50,197 nucleotides of DNA from NCBI GenBank assembly GCA_024275145.1, contig JAJRZR010000028.1, forward strand, positions 1-50,197, read 5' to 3'. Shown here in pieces: positions 37,684-46,401 of the stretch (its first letter is position 1; each line of letters opens with the position of its first letter). A program made the translations under genes and the position numbers. Source of the DNA: Deltaproteobacteria bacterium (GTDB taxonomy: Bacteria > Desulfobacterota > Dissulfuribacteria > Dissulfuribacterales > QOAL01). The notes under the pieces were generated by a model. It worked only from the letters and a program-made list of their open reading frames with translations, ran no database searches and was not told the origin of the DNA.

Positions 37684-37718
37684 ATCCATTGGCCTATTGA
37701 TAACAACCGGGATGGAAA

Positions 37719-38396
37719 ATGATGAAAGAGGACCAGAAAAAGGGCACCAAGCCTCTCGAAATATTGATAGCAGAGGACGAGAAGAATATAGGTGATCTGC
37801 TGGTGGAATTGCTATCCAGGGATGACAGGAAGATAACGGTCGTTCACAATGGTCTTGAGGCCATTCGCAAACTGCGTCAGCGTCCCTTTGATCTGCTCAT
37901 CACTGATCTCATGATGCCTGAGGTCGATGGCATGGAGGTTCTTCATCAGGCAAGGAAGCTTTACCCACAGATACTGGTGATAATAATAACCGGATATGCA
38001 TCCCTTGAAACGGCTATACAGGCGGTAAAAGAAGGTGCATACGATTATTTGCGTAAGCCTTTCAGGCTTGAAGAATTGAAGATCAGCGTGGATAACGCCT
38101 GCGAGAGGATCCAGCTCATAAGGGAAAATCAGCTCCTTCTGGACCACCTCAGAAACGTGTGCCAACCCAAAGAGAAGGCTAGCAGCCAAGAGATCGAAAA
38201 AAAGGGGGGTGGAGGTACGAACAACAGCGGGTACCTGGGAATGGATTGGATACCCCCTTCTTTTTTCGAGCCGAGCAGTGGAAAGAACGGGGATGCCCTG
38301 GCAGAGCTGGAACGGCTTGGCAACTTGAGGCAACAGGGATTCATAACCGATGAGGAATTCGCGGCCCTGAAGAAAAAACTCTTGGATAGGATTTAG
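37719..38396 (+). CDS. Response regulator with REC domain and C-terminal SHOCT domain
   Basis: The 225-residue protein has a receiver domain at about 12-130 with the acidic pair in LIAEDEKNIG (Glu19-Asp20), phosphoacceptor Asp63 (LITDLMMPEVDG), Thr in IITGY and Lys in YLRKPF. There is no DNA-binding domain. A Gly/Ser/Pro-rich linker leads to a short C-terminal SHOCT-like helix pair (ELERLGNLRQQGFITDEEFA, near 195-214), usually a small oligomerisation module. REC plus SHOCT is an uncommon pairing. It lies 26 bases upstream of the HD-GYP gene and is probably co-transcribed. A second ATG follows the first directly. Confidence 0.87.
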   Translation: MMKEDQKKGTKPLEILIAEDEKNIGDLLVELLSRDDRKITVVHNGLEAIRKLRQRPFDLLITDLMMPEVDGMEVLHQARKLYPQILVIIITGYASLETAIQAVKEGAYDYLRKPFRLEELKISVDNACERIQLIRENQLLLDHLRNVCQPKEKASSQEIEKKGGGGTNNSGYLGMDWIPPSFFEPSSGKNGDALAELERLGNLRQQGFITDEEFAALKKKLLDRI

Positions 38397-38422
38397 ATCC
38401 CTTAGAATACCGGCTCCTGCCA

Positions 38423-40006
38423 ATGAAATATTTCGATTTGAATCTGATATCCGAAGGGGATACGAGGCGGCATCAGGCCAGGAACGATATCAAGGTCCTG
38501 ATAGTGGACGATGAAGAACAGGTTCGCCAGACACTTTCCTCTTACCTGGATGCCCTGGACGGCTTCGATGTATACGTGGCTGGTGATGCCCTGGAGGGAT
38601 TGGATACAGTCGAAAATAACGGGGGGATGGACTGTGTCCTTGTCGATATAAACATGCCGGGCATGGATGGCATAGAATTCGTAAGAATGCTCAAGGGGAT
38701 AGACCGGACCATCGTGGCCACTATCATTACGGGGCAGCCCTCCATGGATATAATCGTAAAGGCCATGAGGGCAGGTGCATCGGATTTTTTGACCAAGCCC
38801 TTCAGGTTCGATCAGTTCAGGGTGGCTGTTGAAAGGATGGTCAGGGAACGTAAGATCCTGCTAGAGAATCGTTTCCTGACCGAAGAGGTCAAGATCAAGA
38901 AGACCCTGGAGCAGATGAATATCCAGCTCGAGAAAAAGGTCCGGGAACAGGCCATTCTTTTCACCATCAGCGATGCCCTTGGTAAAACCAGGAGCACGCA
39001 GGATCTCTACCAGAAGGTGGTTGATCTCGCCAGGACATTGACCGAGGCGGAGCAGAGCCTGTTTTGGGTAGTGCATCATGAGAGGGGTGAGCTTTTACTG
39101 GTAGGTTCTAGCGGTCCGGATGATACCACACTTGAGAGGATCAGCCTTAATAACAAGGAACTTCCCTGGGTCCAGGTGGCGTTGGATGCCTTGCCTGTCA
39201 TAATCTCTGGCGGGGAAGGCAATGGAAACAACGGCAAAAAGGGGATCGAAGTCCCGGCACGGGAGCAGGTCATTGTACCTTTTACAATACGGGAGGAGGT
39301 CTTCGGGGTACTATCCGTAGTCGGGATCGCCAAGGGAAGGACCTTGGGAGAAGAGGCCCTTTTCATTTTGCATCTACTCGCTCAGAGGGCAAGTCTCACG
39401 GTTGAAAATCTGCTTCTCTATGACAGTATAACCTTGAATCTTCATGCCACCTTGCGGGCACTGGTCAGGTCGTTGGAGGCAAAGGATCCGTATACCAAAC
39501 TCCACTCTGAAAGGGTTACAGGCCTGGCCATCAACATTGCGAAGATCATGGGATGTTCCAGCGACGAATTGGATTCACTGCGTTTTGCAGGTCACCTGCA
39601 TGACATAGGGAAGATAGGTATAAGGGACCAGATACTCATGAAACCGGGTAAGCTGACCAGGGATGAGTATGAGATAATCAAGACCCACCCGGTAATAGGG
39701 GAAGAGATAGTAAGCCATCTTGGTCTGTTGCCTATCGAGAAGTCGATCATCAGGCACCACCATGAGCGTTGGGACGGGAGGGGCTATCCTGATGGCCTGA
39801 GGGGCCTTGAAATTCCAGGCTGTTCCAGGATATTGTCGGTTGCGGATACCTTTGATGCCATAACAACCCGCAGGCCATACCGAGATGCCGTGCCTGTTGA
39901 AATGGCAATGGAGGAGATAGAAAAGAATGCAGGATCACAATTCGATCCCGAGGTTGTAGAGGCGTTCAGGGTTTATATGATCGACAATTCTGCCAGTCAC
40001 CATTAA
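38423..40006 (+). CDS. Response regulator REC-GAF-HD-GYP (cyclic-di-GMP phosphodiesterase)
   Basis: The 527-residue cytosolic protein has a REC domain (DDEE at 29-32, phosphoacceptor Asp75 in VLVDINMPG), a coiled linker, a GAF-like domain (about 180-325) and an HD-GYP domain (about 345-510). The HD-GYP motifs HDIGKIG and HHHERWDGRGYPDG are complete, so it should hydrolyse cyclic di-GMP (established for the family) under control of phosphorylation. Its likely partner is a histidine kinase, either elsewhere or the degenerate one 490 bases downstream. Confidence 0.92.
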   Translation: MKYFDLNLISEGDTRRHQARNDIKVLIVDDEEQVRQTLSSYLDALDGFDVYVAGDALEGLDTVENNGGMDCVLVDINMPGMDGIEFVRMLKGIDRTIVATIITGQPSMDIIVKAMRAGASDFLTKPFRFDQFRVAVERMVRERKILLENRFLTEEVKIKKTLEQMNIQLEKKVREQAILFTISDALGKTRSTQDLYQKVVDLARTLTEAEQSLFWVVHHERGELLLVGSSGPDDTTLERISLNNKELPWVQVALDALPVIISGGEGNGNNGKKGIEVPAREQVIVPFTIREEVFGVLSVVGIAKGRTLGEEALFILHLLAQRASLTVENLLLYDSITLNLHATLRALVRSLEAKDPYTKLHSERVTGLAINIAKIMGCSSDELDSLRFAGHLHDIGKIGIRDQILMKPGKLTRDEYEIIKTHPVIGEEIVSHLGLLPIEKSIIRHHHERWDGRGYPDGLRGLEIPGCSRILSVADTFDAITTRRPYRDAVPVEMAMEEIEKNAGSQFDPEVVEAFRVYMIDNSASHH

Positions 40007-40498
40007 GCCGTGTGTGGCCCTGTTGGGCCTGATTCATCCCTTGTCGAGCGGTTTTTTTCACCGCCCTGGGAGTCTTCTGGGCAAAGGGTCTGATGTAACA
40101 ACCAGAACGTAACTGGTCACAGGATCGTTACCGAAGGATCTTTGAAGATTGTGAAGGGTTGTGGGCCACCGCATGTGGCCGCGCGGCGTATATTTAGCGG
40201 GTTGTTTGGCAAAGTAAAGACAGTAAGCGCCTTCGTTTGTTGGTCAAAATCATGGGAAAAGGATGGGATGAAATCCGCGTGTAGACATTACCTGTAACTG
40301 CTTGTCGGATTGTTGCTGAAGATTGTAGAAGGTCCCTGACAGGCGCAATTACACCAAATGATGTTTTTGTGTCAACGCTATGCTATGAATGCGTCCGTTC
40401 CTGATCTGCATGCCCTGTGGCCTCCATACGATGTATGTTCATCGGCGGGTCAGTGTAGGTGATGGGTTTATGGTTTTGTAATATATAGGGAGATTGAC
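40007..40498. other. Intergenic region with two small hairpins
   Basis: 492 bases without a supported gene. GGCCC-TGTT-GGGCC (40016-40029) and GCGGT-N7-ACCGC (40048-40064, loop mainly T) are perfect small hairpins shortly after the HD-GYP stop. Neither has a T tail, so intrinsic termination is doubtful. Further on are faint echoes of the DNA around 37525 (GAAGATTGTGAA...). Confidence 0.5.
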
Positions 40499-41293
40499 AT
40501 GGGAGATAGCCGTAGGCACCAGGCCTTTTTACTCGATTGTTTCGCCGATTGTCTTGTGGGGAAACTTGCCAAGGGTGTTGTCCATAATCTTAACAGTCCC
40601 TTACAGGTATTGTCCATGCAGCTTGAGATGATGAAGATGGACCTTGGGGGGCAGGAAAGGCTTGTGCAGGCATTGAAGGGCAGATCCGGTCAGGATCATG
40701 ATTCCAGTGAAAAATTCGAAGAGATGGAAAGGGGGCTTGACAAGGAAAAGGAGCGGCTTGGAAAGATAGAGAATGTCCTTTGCAGGCTTCAGGCAATGGT
40801 CGGGCTCATAGGCTCACGGAGCGCCGGGGACTATGATGATGCGGCCAGTCCGCTCATCCTGAACCAAATGCTGGAAGAAGAAGTGGAATTCTGGAAATCG
40901 GATCTCTTCTTCAAGCATCAGGTGGAAAAGAAGCTCGACCTTCCCTCCCAGCCGCTCTTGATTACCGTCAACGAGGCCCTACTGAGGGACATGGTGGATG
41001 GGATTATTGGCGCTTCCATAGAGCAATTGAGAGACGTCAAGGGGGCTAGTATCGAGATTAGGTTGTCAAACGACGGGAAGGATAAGTGGGCACTGGAGAT
41101 TGAACATTCTGGTCATGACTTCCCGGAAAGCAGGCAGACCCGGTCAGAAAAAGGGGCAGGGGGATGCGCGGTTGTCGAAAAGGGATGCCACATTACGGTG
41201 GATCTGGCCCTCGAATTGGCCAGAGACCGTGCCCGGCAAATAGGTTGTAGCTTCGAGTTGCATCCCAGACTCATAAGGTGTTATAAGGGCTAA
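40499..41293 (+). CDS. Degenerate histidine kinase-like protein
   Basis: The 264-residue protein lacks a sensor domain. It has an H-box-like motif with His29 in GVVHNLNSPLQVLSMQLEMM, a long helical region (about 40-105) as in a dimerisation domain, and then a reduced ATPase-like region. The N box is only NEALLRDMVDGIIGA, the G1 box is HSGHDFPES, and no GLGL G2 motif is seen (CHITVDLALELARD instead). It may therefore serve as a phosphotransfer or scaffold protein rather than an active kinase (inference). AGGGAG lies 6 bases before the ATG. A damaged copy of its 3' third lies at 44232-44493. Confidence 0.72.
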   Translation: MGDSRRHQAFLLDCFADCLVGKLAKGVVHNLNSPLQVLSMQLEMMKMDLGGQERLVQALKGRSGQDHDSSEKFEEMERGLDKEKERLGKIENVLCRLQAMVGLIGSRSAGDYDDAASPLILNQMLEEEVEFWKSDLFFKHQVEKKLDLPSQPLLITVNEALLRDMVDGIIGASIEQLRDVKGASIEIRLSNDGKDKWALEIEHSGHDFPESRQTRSEKGAGGCAVVEKGCHITVDLALELARDRARQIGCSFELHPRLIRCYKG

Positions 41294-41613
41294 CCCTACT
41301 TTGGTGGGGTGTGGAGGGCCCGATTCGAGGCAGAGCAGGACTTAAAAAAACAGGATACTGAGGATGAGGACGGCAGCACAGGAAAAATGTCATGATTCGA
41401 CATATCCTTTTCTTGACTACAGAATCAATTGAATATAAATATCACAAATATTACGGAATTTCTTCATAAGGGTGTAATGCTTGCAATTTATACCATGTCT
41501 GTTTATTGAACAGGCAATTTTGAACGAAAGGAGGTGAGGAAAAGAATAAGTACGTTGAAATAGAGGAGTGTATCAAGGGTTCAATTGAGATTTTAAGGAG
41601 GAAATGAGGGAAA
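41294..41613. promoter_or_regulatory. Leader region of the porin gene
   Basis: This AT-rich 320-base gap probably carries the porin promoter. A perfect Shine-Dalgarno-like AAAGGAGGTGA at 41527-41537 is followed by a nine-codon frame (GTG 41534 to TAG), possibly a leader peptide but unproven. The porin's own ribosome-binding sites are AAGGAGG (about 41595) and GAGGG just before the ATG. Confidence 0.45.
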
Positions 41614-42900
41614 ATGGGGAACAAAATTTCAATTAAATCAGTTTTGACATCGTTCTTCTTGTGCGCCAGTCTTGTTTTTATGGCTGGCAATGTGTTTGCC
41701 GAGTCAACTGCCGAACTCAAGGCCCAGTTGAAGGCCATGCAGAAACAGATGCAGGCCATGCAGAGCACCATGCAGGCCATGCAGAACAAGATCAACGAGC
41801 TGGAAAGCCAGGCTGCAATAAAACCATCTGGTGCCAAGGTTGGTGCACCAAGCGTCTGGAGTAAGTACAACATGAAGCTCTACGGCAAGGTGAAGATGGA
41901 TATCAACTATGACACTGCCCAGTTCAAAAAGTACAACGACTTTGTTGGCGCAGTAGCAGCCGGGCCCAATCACAAGAATGACTCTACTGACTTCAATCCA
42001 AGGGATACCAGGTTCGGTTTCGTTGCCAGCCACGCCTATGGCGATTGGTTGGCCAAGGGACGTTTCGAGATCGATTTCTACGGCAACAACAATGGTGACA
42101 ATCTCATTCCGAGAATGCGTCTTGGGTATATAGATCTGAGCAACAATAGAGGAACCAGCATCCGTGTTGGCCAAGATTGGATCCCTGTGGCCACTCTTAA
42201 CCCCTCGACTATAGACTTTGGTATCTTGACTGCTGCGGGTAACCTTTGGTGGCGTGATCCCCAGGTTACCGTGCGCCAGAAATTCGGGAACATAGAGGTC
42301 ATGGGTTCTTTAATGAAGCACCGTCGTACCAATACTGCCAACGAGGATCGTATGCCTTGGGTGCTGGCACGGGTAGGCCTCAATGGCGGGATCCTTGGAG
42401 AAGGCAACATGCTCGCCATCGGTGGCGGTTATCGCCATGCAGATTATGGGAAGAATTCTTCCAAGAAAACAGATCGTTGGCTTGTTGCTGGCTAGCTGAA
42501 GTATAATATTGGTTTGTTCCTTCTGAAGGGCGAGCTCTGGACCGGTCAAGGTATTGGAAGGAACTTCCTGCGCTACGACCTGGACATGGCAGACGATGGA
42601 AGCCCCGCTTATGCCTATGGCGGCTGGGCTGATCTTACCTACAAGATGACCGACAGGCTGTCTTTTACCGGAGGCTACGGCTTTGATAATCCCAACAACG
42701 GGGACATCAAGACCATGAATTATAACGGTGCCGATCCTAATCGTCGTTTCACAAGGAATGAGCAGTACTATCTCAATGCATGGTATGCATTGTCCAAGCC
42801 ACTCAAGGTTGGTGTAGAGTGGATTCACATAGAGACGGAGCGTCATCAAGAGGTCAACACTGGAAATAGATATACCGCCTCTCTCATGTATGTATTCTAA
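41614..42900 (+). pseudogene. Coiled-coil trimeric-type porin gene interrupted by in-frame TAG
   Basis: The reading frame encodes an outer-membrane porin. It has a signal peptide (SVLTSFFLCASLVFMAGNVFA), a coiled coil of Met/Gln heptads (about 30-65), then alternating beta strands (KLYGKVKMDINYD...), and ends in Phe after ASLMYVF. At 42493-42495 a TAG splits the frame after residue 293 (RWLVAG-stop-LKYNIG); the same frame then continues to 42900, so the whole would be about 428 residues. GAG to TAG is the simplest explanation (GELKYN would fit a strand). A product ending at 293 would lack the C-terminal Phe strand. Suppression of the stop, a real nonsense mutation and a base-call error are all open. 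Confidence 0.85.
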
Positions 42901-42930
42901 GCCTGCTTAGTTGTTTCAAATCAAGGTGAC

Positions 42931-42967
42931 AGGCCGGTTTCCTGACAAGGGAGGCCGGCTTTTTTTA
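42931..42967 (+). terminator. Intrinsic terminator after the porin gene
   Basis: GCCGGTTTCC (42933-42942) pairs with GGGAGGCCGGC (42949-42959), with a mismatch or small bulge, and is followed by eight T (42960-42966). Confidence 0.85.
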
Positions 42968-43089
42968 TCTTAGGGACAAGGGTAGGGACGGGTAGGGGAC
43001 CGGCAAATTATTAAAGCCCTCCATCTTTTCATCCGAAAGTAAAAGTAAAAAGCGTAAGGAAAAGAAGGAAACAAGAGGGAGACAAAACC

Positions 43090-43977
43090 ATGCCTCGTAT
43101 CCCAAGGATGCTCATAGCCGGGGAACCAACTGTATATCATGTAATGTCAAGAACCGCCCTAGATGGTTATGTTCTGGGTGATGTAGAAAAGGGTCATCTC
43201 CTAGCCATTATAAAACATTTAAGCCGAGTCTATTTCGTTGATGTCCTTGGATTCTGCATCATGGGCAACCATTTTCACCTACTTATCCGTATGCTCCCAG
43301 GGGATCTTTTCGATAACAACCAGATCTTGAGCCACTATAAGGTCTATTATGGCCCTGACGAAAAGGCCGAGCTTACAGAAGAAAGGGTTGAATTTTTCAG
43401 AAGGAAATGGTCCAGTCTTTCAGAATACGTACGGGAAATCAAGCAGAAATTTTCCAGATTTTACAATAAAAGACATGGAAGAAAGGGCTTTTTCTGGGGT
43501 GATAGGTTTAAGAGCGTAATAGTGGAAGATGGAGACACCCTTATTAACTGCCTTGCTTATATAGACCTAAATCCAGTAAGAGCTGGATTGTGCAAAAGGC
43601 CTGAGGACTATAGATGGGGTTCTCTTGGCTATCACATACAAGCTAAGAATAAAGACGACTTTCTTTCTTTAGATTTTGGTCTTCTGGACCATGATAGTTT
43701 AGACAATGATGGCCGTCTGGCTAGGTATATAAACTATGTTTATGAAAAGGCAGGCATAGCTTCTTCTAAAAAGCCCCCCAACAGAGGAGTTTGTGTATCC
43801 AGGCGGTTTATTTCCCGCACGAGGTATTTTACAGATAGTGCAGTAATAGGCACTAAGGACTTTATATCTGCCTGTTATCAACGTTTCAGGGATTACTTTA
43901 CCTGCCGCAGAGAAAAAAGACCCATACCTATTTCAGGCCTTTATGGCATTTATTCCCTCAAACGGCTTTCTGAATAG
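43090..43977 (+). CDS. REP-associated tyrosine transposase-type (Y1/HUH) protein
   Basis: The 295-residue product belongs to the Y1_Tnp/TnpA-REP family of single-strand-acting nucleases. The HUH motif is His61-Phe-His63 in MGNHFHLLIR, and the likely nucleophile is Tyr125 in EIKQKFSRFYNKRHG. YIDLNPVRAGL and YRWGSLGYH are also family hallmarks. GAGGGAG precedes the ATG. Codons are more AT-rich than in the core genes, suggesting acquisition. No REP palindromes flank it closely; whether it moves the R1 repeats is a guess. It looks intact. Confidence 0.88.
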   Translation: MPRIPRMLIAGEPTVYHVMSRTALDGYVLGDVEKGHLLAIIKHLSRVYFVDVLGFCIMGNHFHLLIRMLPGDLFDNNQILSHYKVYYGPDEKAELTEERVEFFRRKWSSLSEYVREIKQKFSRFYNKRHGRKGFFWGDRFKSVIVEDGDTLINCLAYIDLNPVRAGLCKRPEDYRWGSLGYHIQAKNKDDFLSLDFGLLDHDSLDNDGRLARYINYVYEKAGIASSKKPPNRGVCVSRRFISRTRYFTDSAVIGTKDFISACYQRFRDYFTCRREKRPIPISGLYGIYSLKRLSE

Positions 43978-44231
43978 TACCCTTATCCCGTAATATATAG
44001 ATTAGATATAAATTTGACGAGGGCAAACGGTATTGGAAATTGTATACTCTTTTATTCATATTCTATAAAAAACACAGCTAAATTAAAAGGTTTTTTCTCT
44101 TAGTTTGAACCCCCTGAGCATCAAAATTTGGTTTATTTAGAGACTTAGAAATAATAAATTTCAATCTCATGATTGTAAGCCAATCATTTTATCTTCTTTT
44201 ACATTATTCGCCTGTCCCTCCCCTCCAAAAA
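43978..44231. other. AT-rich gap after the transposase
   Basis: Strongly AT-rich DNA, unlike the surroundings, with no recognisable gene, repeat or terminal inverted repeat. It ends exactly where homology to the kinase gene begins (GAGACGTCAAGG). Confidence 0.5.
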
Positions 44232-44493
44232 AGAGACGTCAAGGGGGCTAGTATCGAGATCAGGTTGTCAAACGACGGGAAGGATAAGTGGGCACTGGAG
44301 ATTGAACATTCTGGTTATGACTTCCCGGAAAGCAGGCAGACCCGGTCAGAAAAAGGGGCAGGGGGATGCGCAGTTGTCGAAAAGGATGCCACATTACGGT
44401 GGATCTGGCCCGCGAATTGGCCAGAGACCGTGCCCGGCAAATAGGTTGTAGCTTCGAGTTGCATCCCAGGCTAGTGCGGTGCTATGGAGGTTG
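44232..44493 (+). pseudogene. Duplicated 3' fragment of the histidine kinase-like gene
   Basis: These 262 bases repeat 41033-41293 at about 95% identity: GAGACGTCAAGGGGGCTAGT, then the whole tail of the gene. Differences are a few substitutions, a one-base deletion (AAAAGGGATG to AAAAGGATG) that breaks the frame, and a divergent but synonymous-looking end (CGGCTAGTGCGGTGC-type for the same Arg-Leu-Ile/Val-Arg-Cys-Tyr). There is no start of its own. It lies 4 bases before the stop of the next, oppositely oriented gene. Confidence 0.88.
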
Positions 44494-44497
44494 ACCT

Positions 44498-46153
44498 TCA
44501 AGAAAGGATCTGCCCGACTGTCTTGGTACCTATAATAAGGGCTGAGATTACACATGCCATGCCCACGAGCCTGTAATAGAGTACATCCCTTTGATTGAGC
44601 ACGACCTCTATGGCATATGCCAAGATAACGAGGCTCACTATTATCGAATCGATATTTCCCTCAGATGCCAGGCCCGATCTTGGCAGGATTGGTATGGCAA
44701 GGGTTACAAGGAGTATCAGGATGTCCAGTGGCGATACCTTGAATAGGCCGGGGCCAGCTAACTTGATGTAAAAAAGCGTGCTGGTTCCTACTGCGATCAG
44801 GAATCCAAGGTACCAGGCCGGCAGTCCCAAGTAACCCGGATTTGGCTCCCGTGTACTCGTTATATAGAGGGTCAGTATGGCGGTAAGGTAATATAGGGAC
44901 ATCCTGATGATGACGGCGAACCATTCCTTTTTGAGGACAATCCCAACGGAGAGGAGAATCGGCACCAGCAATACGCTGAGCCCGGCTTTCCCCATATTCG
45001 CATTCGACATGAATGGTACCAACAACATATAAGTTGCCATCAGGCCAGCGATTGTAAGTGTGGGTATCTTGGCAAGCCACAGCCGCGTCCTGGCCCCGAG
45101 TCTGGAACGGAGTAGGTTTTCAATGCTCCATGCTCGGTGGAACCTCCAGCCCTTTACCTGTGCCAGGGTTACGGCTCCAACAAGTGCCAGTGAAAAGAGC
45201 ACAAAGACCAAAAACAATCTGGGGGCAGGATAGAACATCCATTTTATGGAGATGAAGGTCAGGAGAGCCTGAATGGCGTAGATGATCATCACGGCCTCGC
45301 GATGTGAAAAGCCTGTCTTCATCAAGCGGAAATGCAGATGGCGTCGGTCTGGCAGGAAAATTGGATTCCCTAGCCGTGCACGTTCCACCATGACCCACAA
45401 GGTATCGACTATGGGAAGTCCCAGGATCAACAGTACCACTGCCGGAGAGACGGCGCTGTGTCCTGTCTGGGTGCAAAGTATACTCAACACCGCTACTGAA
45501 AAGCCCAGGAAGTAGCTTCCCGAATCCCCCATGAAGATTGTGGCAGGGTAGGTGTTGAAACGGAGAAAGCCCCAGATTGCCCCGATTATAGCCACCAGGG
45601 GGATGGAATATGTATCCAGTCCCTGGAGATGTGCAAGGAAAAGAAGTTCCCCAAATATAAATATGCATATTCCCGCTGCGAGGCCGTCTAGTCCGTCTAC
45701 CAGGTTTATGGCGTTTGTTACACCCATTATGAAAAAGAACGTCAGCAGGATGGAAAGCCATCCATGAAGATGGATCTCACTGCCTGCCCAGTAGCCCAGA
45801 TAGGTGATCTCTACGTGGCCATAGAAGATTACAAGCAGGGCTGCTACTGCCTGGACCAGGATTTTTTTTTGCCAGGAGACGGTGATCAGGTCATCCACGA
45901 GCCCCAGGATACTTAGCATCCCCACCCCCAGCAGGATGGTCTTCATGGGTAGAGAAAGGCCCGTCCACAGGAATACGGGTAGGGATGCACCTGCCACCAT
46001 GGCGACACCACCGATACGTGGCACGGCCCGGGTGTGTATCTTTCTCCCACCAGGCTGATCAAAAAGGTTGTAGCGACGAGCTACCCGGTTGATCACTGGT
46101 ATGAGAGAAATCGTTGTGAAGAGTGATAACAGGAAAGCGGTGGCAACGGTCAT
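44498..46153 (-). CDS. WecA/MraY-family polyprenyl-phosphate sugar-1-phosphate transferase
   Basis: This 551-residue membrane enzyme of glycosyltransferase family 4 transfers a HexNAc-1-phosphate from UDP-sugar to undecaprenyl phosphate, starting O-antigen or exopolysaccharide synthesis. It has GRKIHTRAVPRIGGVAMV, GLVDDLITVSWQKKILVQ, NLVDGLDGLAAG, FMGDSGSYFLGF and PDRRHLHFRLMKTGFSHRE, the WecA-type signatures. The part after about residue 340 adds several more membrane segments beyond the WecA core, making it longer than the usual 350-400 residues. The exosortase gene upstream is on the same strand, 248 bases away. Confidence 0.88.
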   Translation of the reverse strand: MTVATAFLLSLFTTISLIPVINRVARRYNLFDQPGGRKIHTRAVPRIGGVAMVAGASLPVFLWTGLSLPMKTILLGVGMLSILGLVDDLITVSWQKKILVQAVAALLVIFYGHVEITYLGYWAGSEIHLHGWLSILLTFFFIMGVTNAINLVDGLDGLAAGICIFIFGELLFLAHLQGLDTYSIPLVAIIGAIWGFLRFNTYPATIFMGDSGSYFLGFSVAVLSILCTQTGHSAVSPAVVLLILGLPIVDTLWVMVERARLGNPIFLPDRRHLHFRLMKTGFSHREAVMIIYAIQALLTFISIKWMFYPAPRLFLVFVLFSLALVGAVTLAQVKGWRFHRAWSIENLLRSRLGARTRLWLAKIPTLTIAGLMATYMLLVPFMSNANMGKAGLSVLLVPILLSVGIVLKKEWFAVIIRMSLYYLTAILTLYITSTREPNPGYLGLPAWYLGFLIAVGTSTLFYIKLAGPGLFKVSPLDILILLVTLAIPILPRSGLASEGNIDSIIVSLVILAYAIEVVLNQRDVLYYRLVGMACVISALIIGTKTVGQILS

Positions 46154-46193
46154 GGCTGTCCCTTTATCTATCCGGCCGCTGCCTTTATTCTAT

Positions 46194-46358
46194 TCCGGAT
46201 CATGTAGTCCGCAAGTTTGCCCAGTGCGGAAGGCGAAGGGGGCGCAGATGCGATCTTATGCTTCAACTTGCTGACAAGGCAGCAGATTCGGTAAGCTTCC
46301 AAGCCCCCGATGGCTTCAGGTGCCGAATGATTTTTACATCTTACGTAGTGCATCTTTT
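46194..46358 (-). repeat. R1 MITE-like element, diverged copy
   Basis: TCCGGATCATGTAGTCCGCAA continues (in short) to CAGCAGATTCGGTAAGC and CCCCCGATGGCTTCAGGTGC, following the R1 order, and ends near GTAGTGCATC. Many substitutions separate it from the 30621 copy, and no target duplication is clear. It fills most of the gap between the WecA-like and exosortase genes. Confidence 0.58.
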
Positions 46359-46401
46359 GAGTGAATGTTGTGAACGTCTTAACATAGAAATATACGATAA
46401 C

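Larger units (their letters stand above)
36636..37718. other. 1.1-kb intergenic region rich in repeats
   Basis: No gene is supported. It holds a complete R1 copy (36856-37022), a partial R1 (from 37184), an R2 copy (37621-37683) and an R2 fragment on the minus strand near 36750-36770. GATGTACCT (37008-37016) and AGGTACATC (37162-37170) form a 9-bp inverted repeat about 150 bases apart. Open frames here translate repeat sequence only. Confidence 0.6.

Noticed and set aside
40048-40064. GCGGT-T7-C-ACCGC hairpin as terminator for the HD-GYP gene
   Set aside because: The T run lies in the loop, not after the stem, so it does not fit intrinsic termination.
42493-42495. Pyrrolysine or programmed readthrough at the porin TAG
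   Set aside because: No pylTSBCD genes or stimulatory stem are in the window, and porins are not known pyrrolysine proteins; a nonsense mutation or error is simpler. Kept only as a check.
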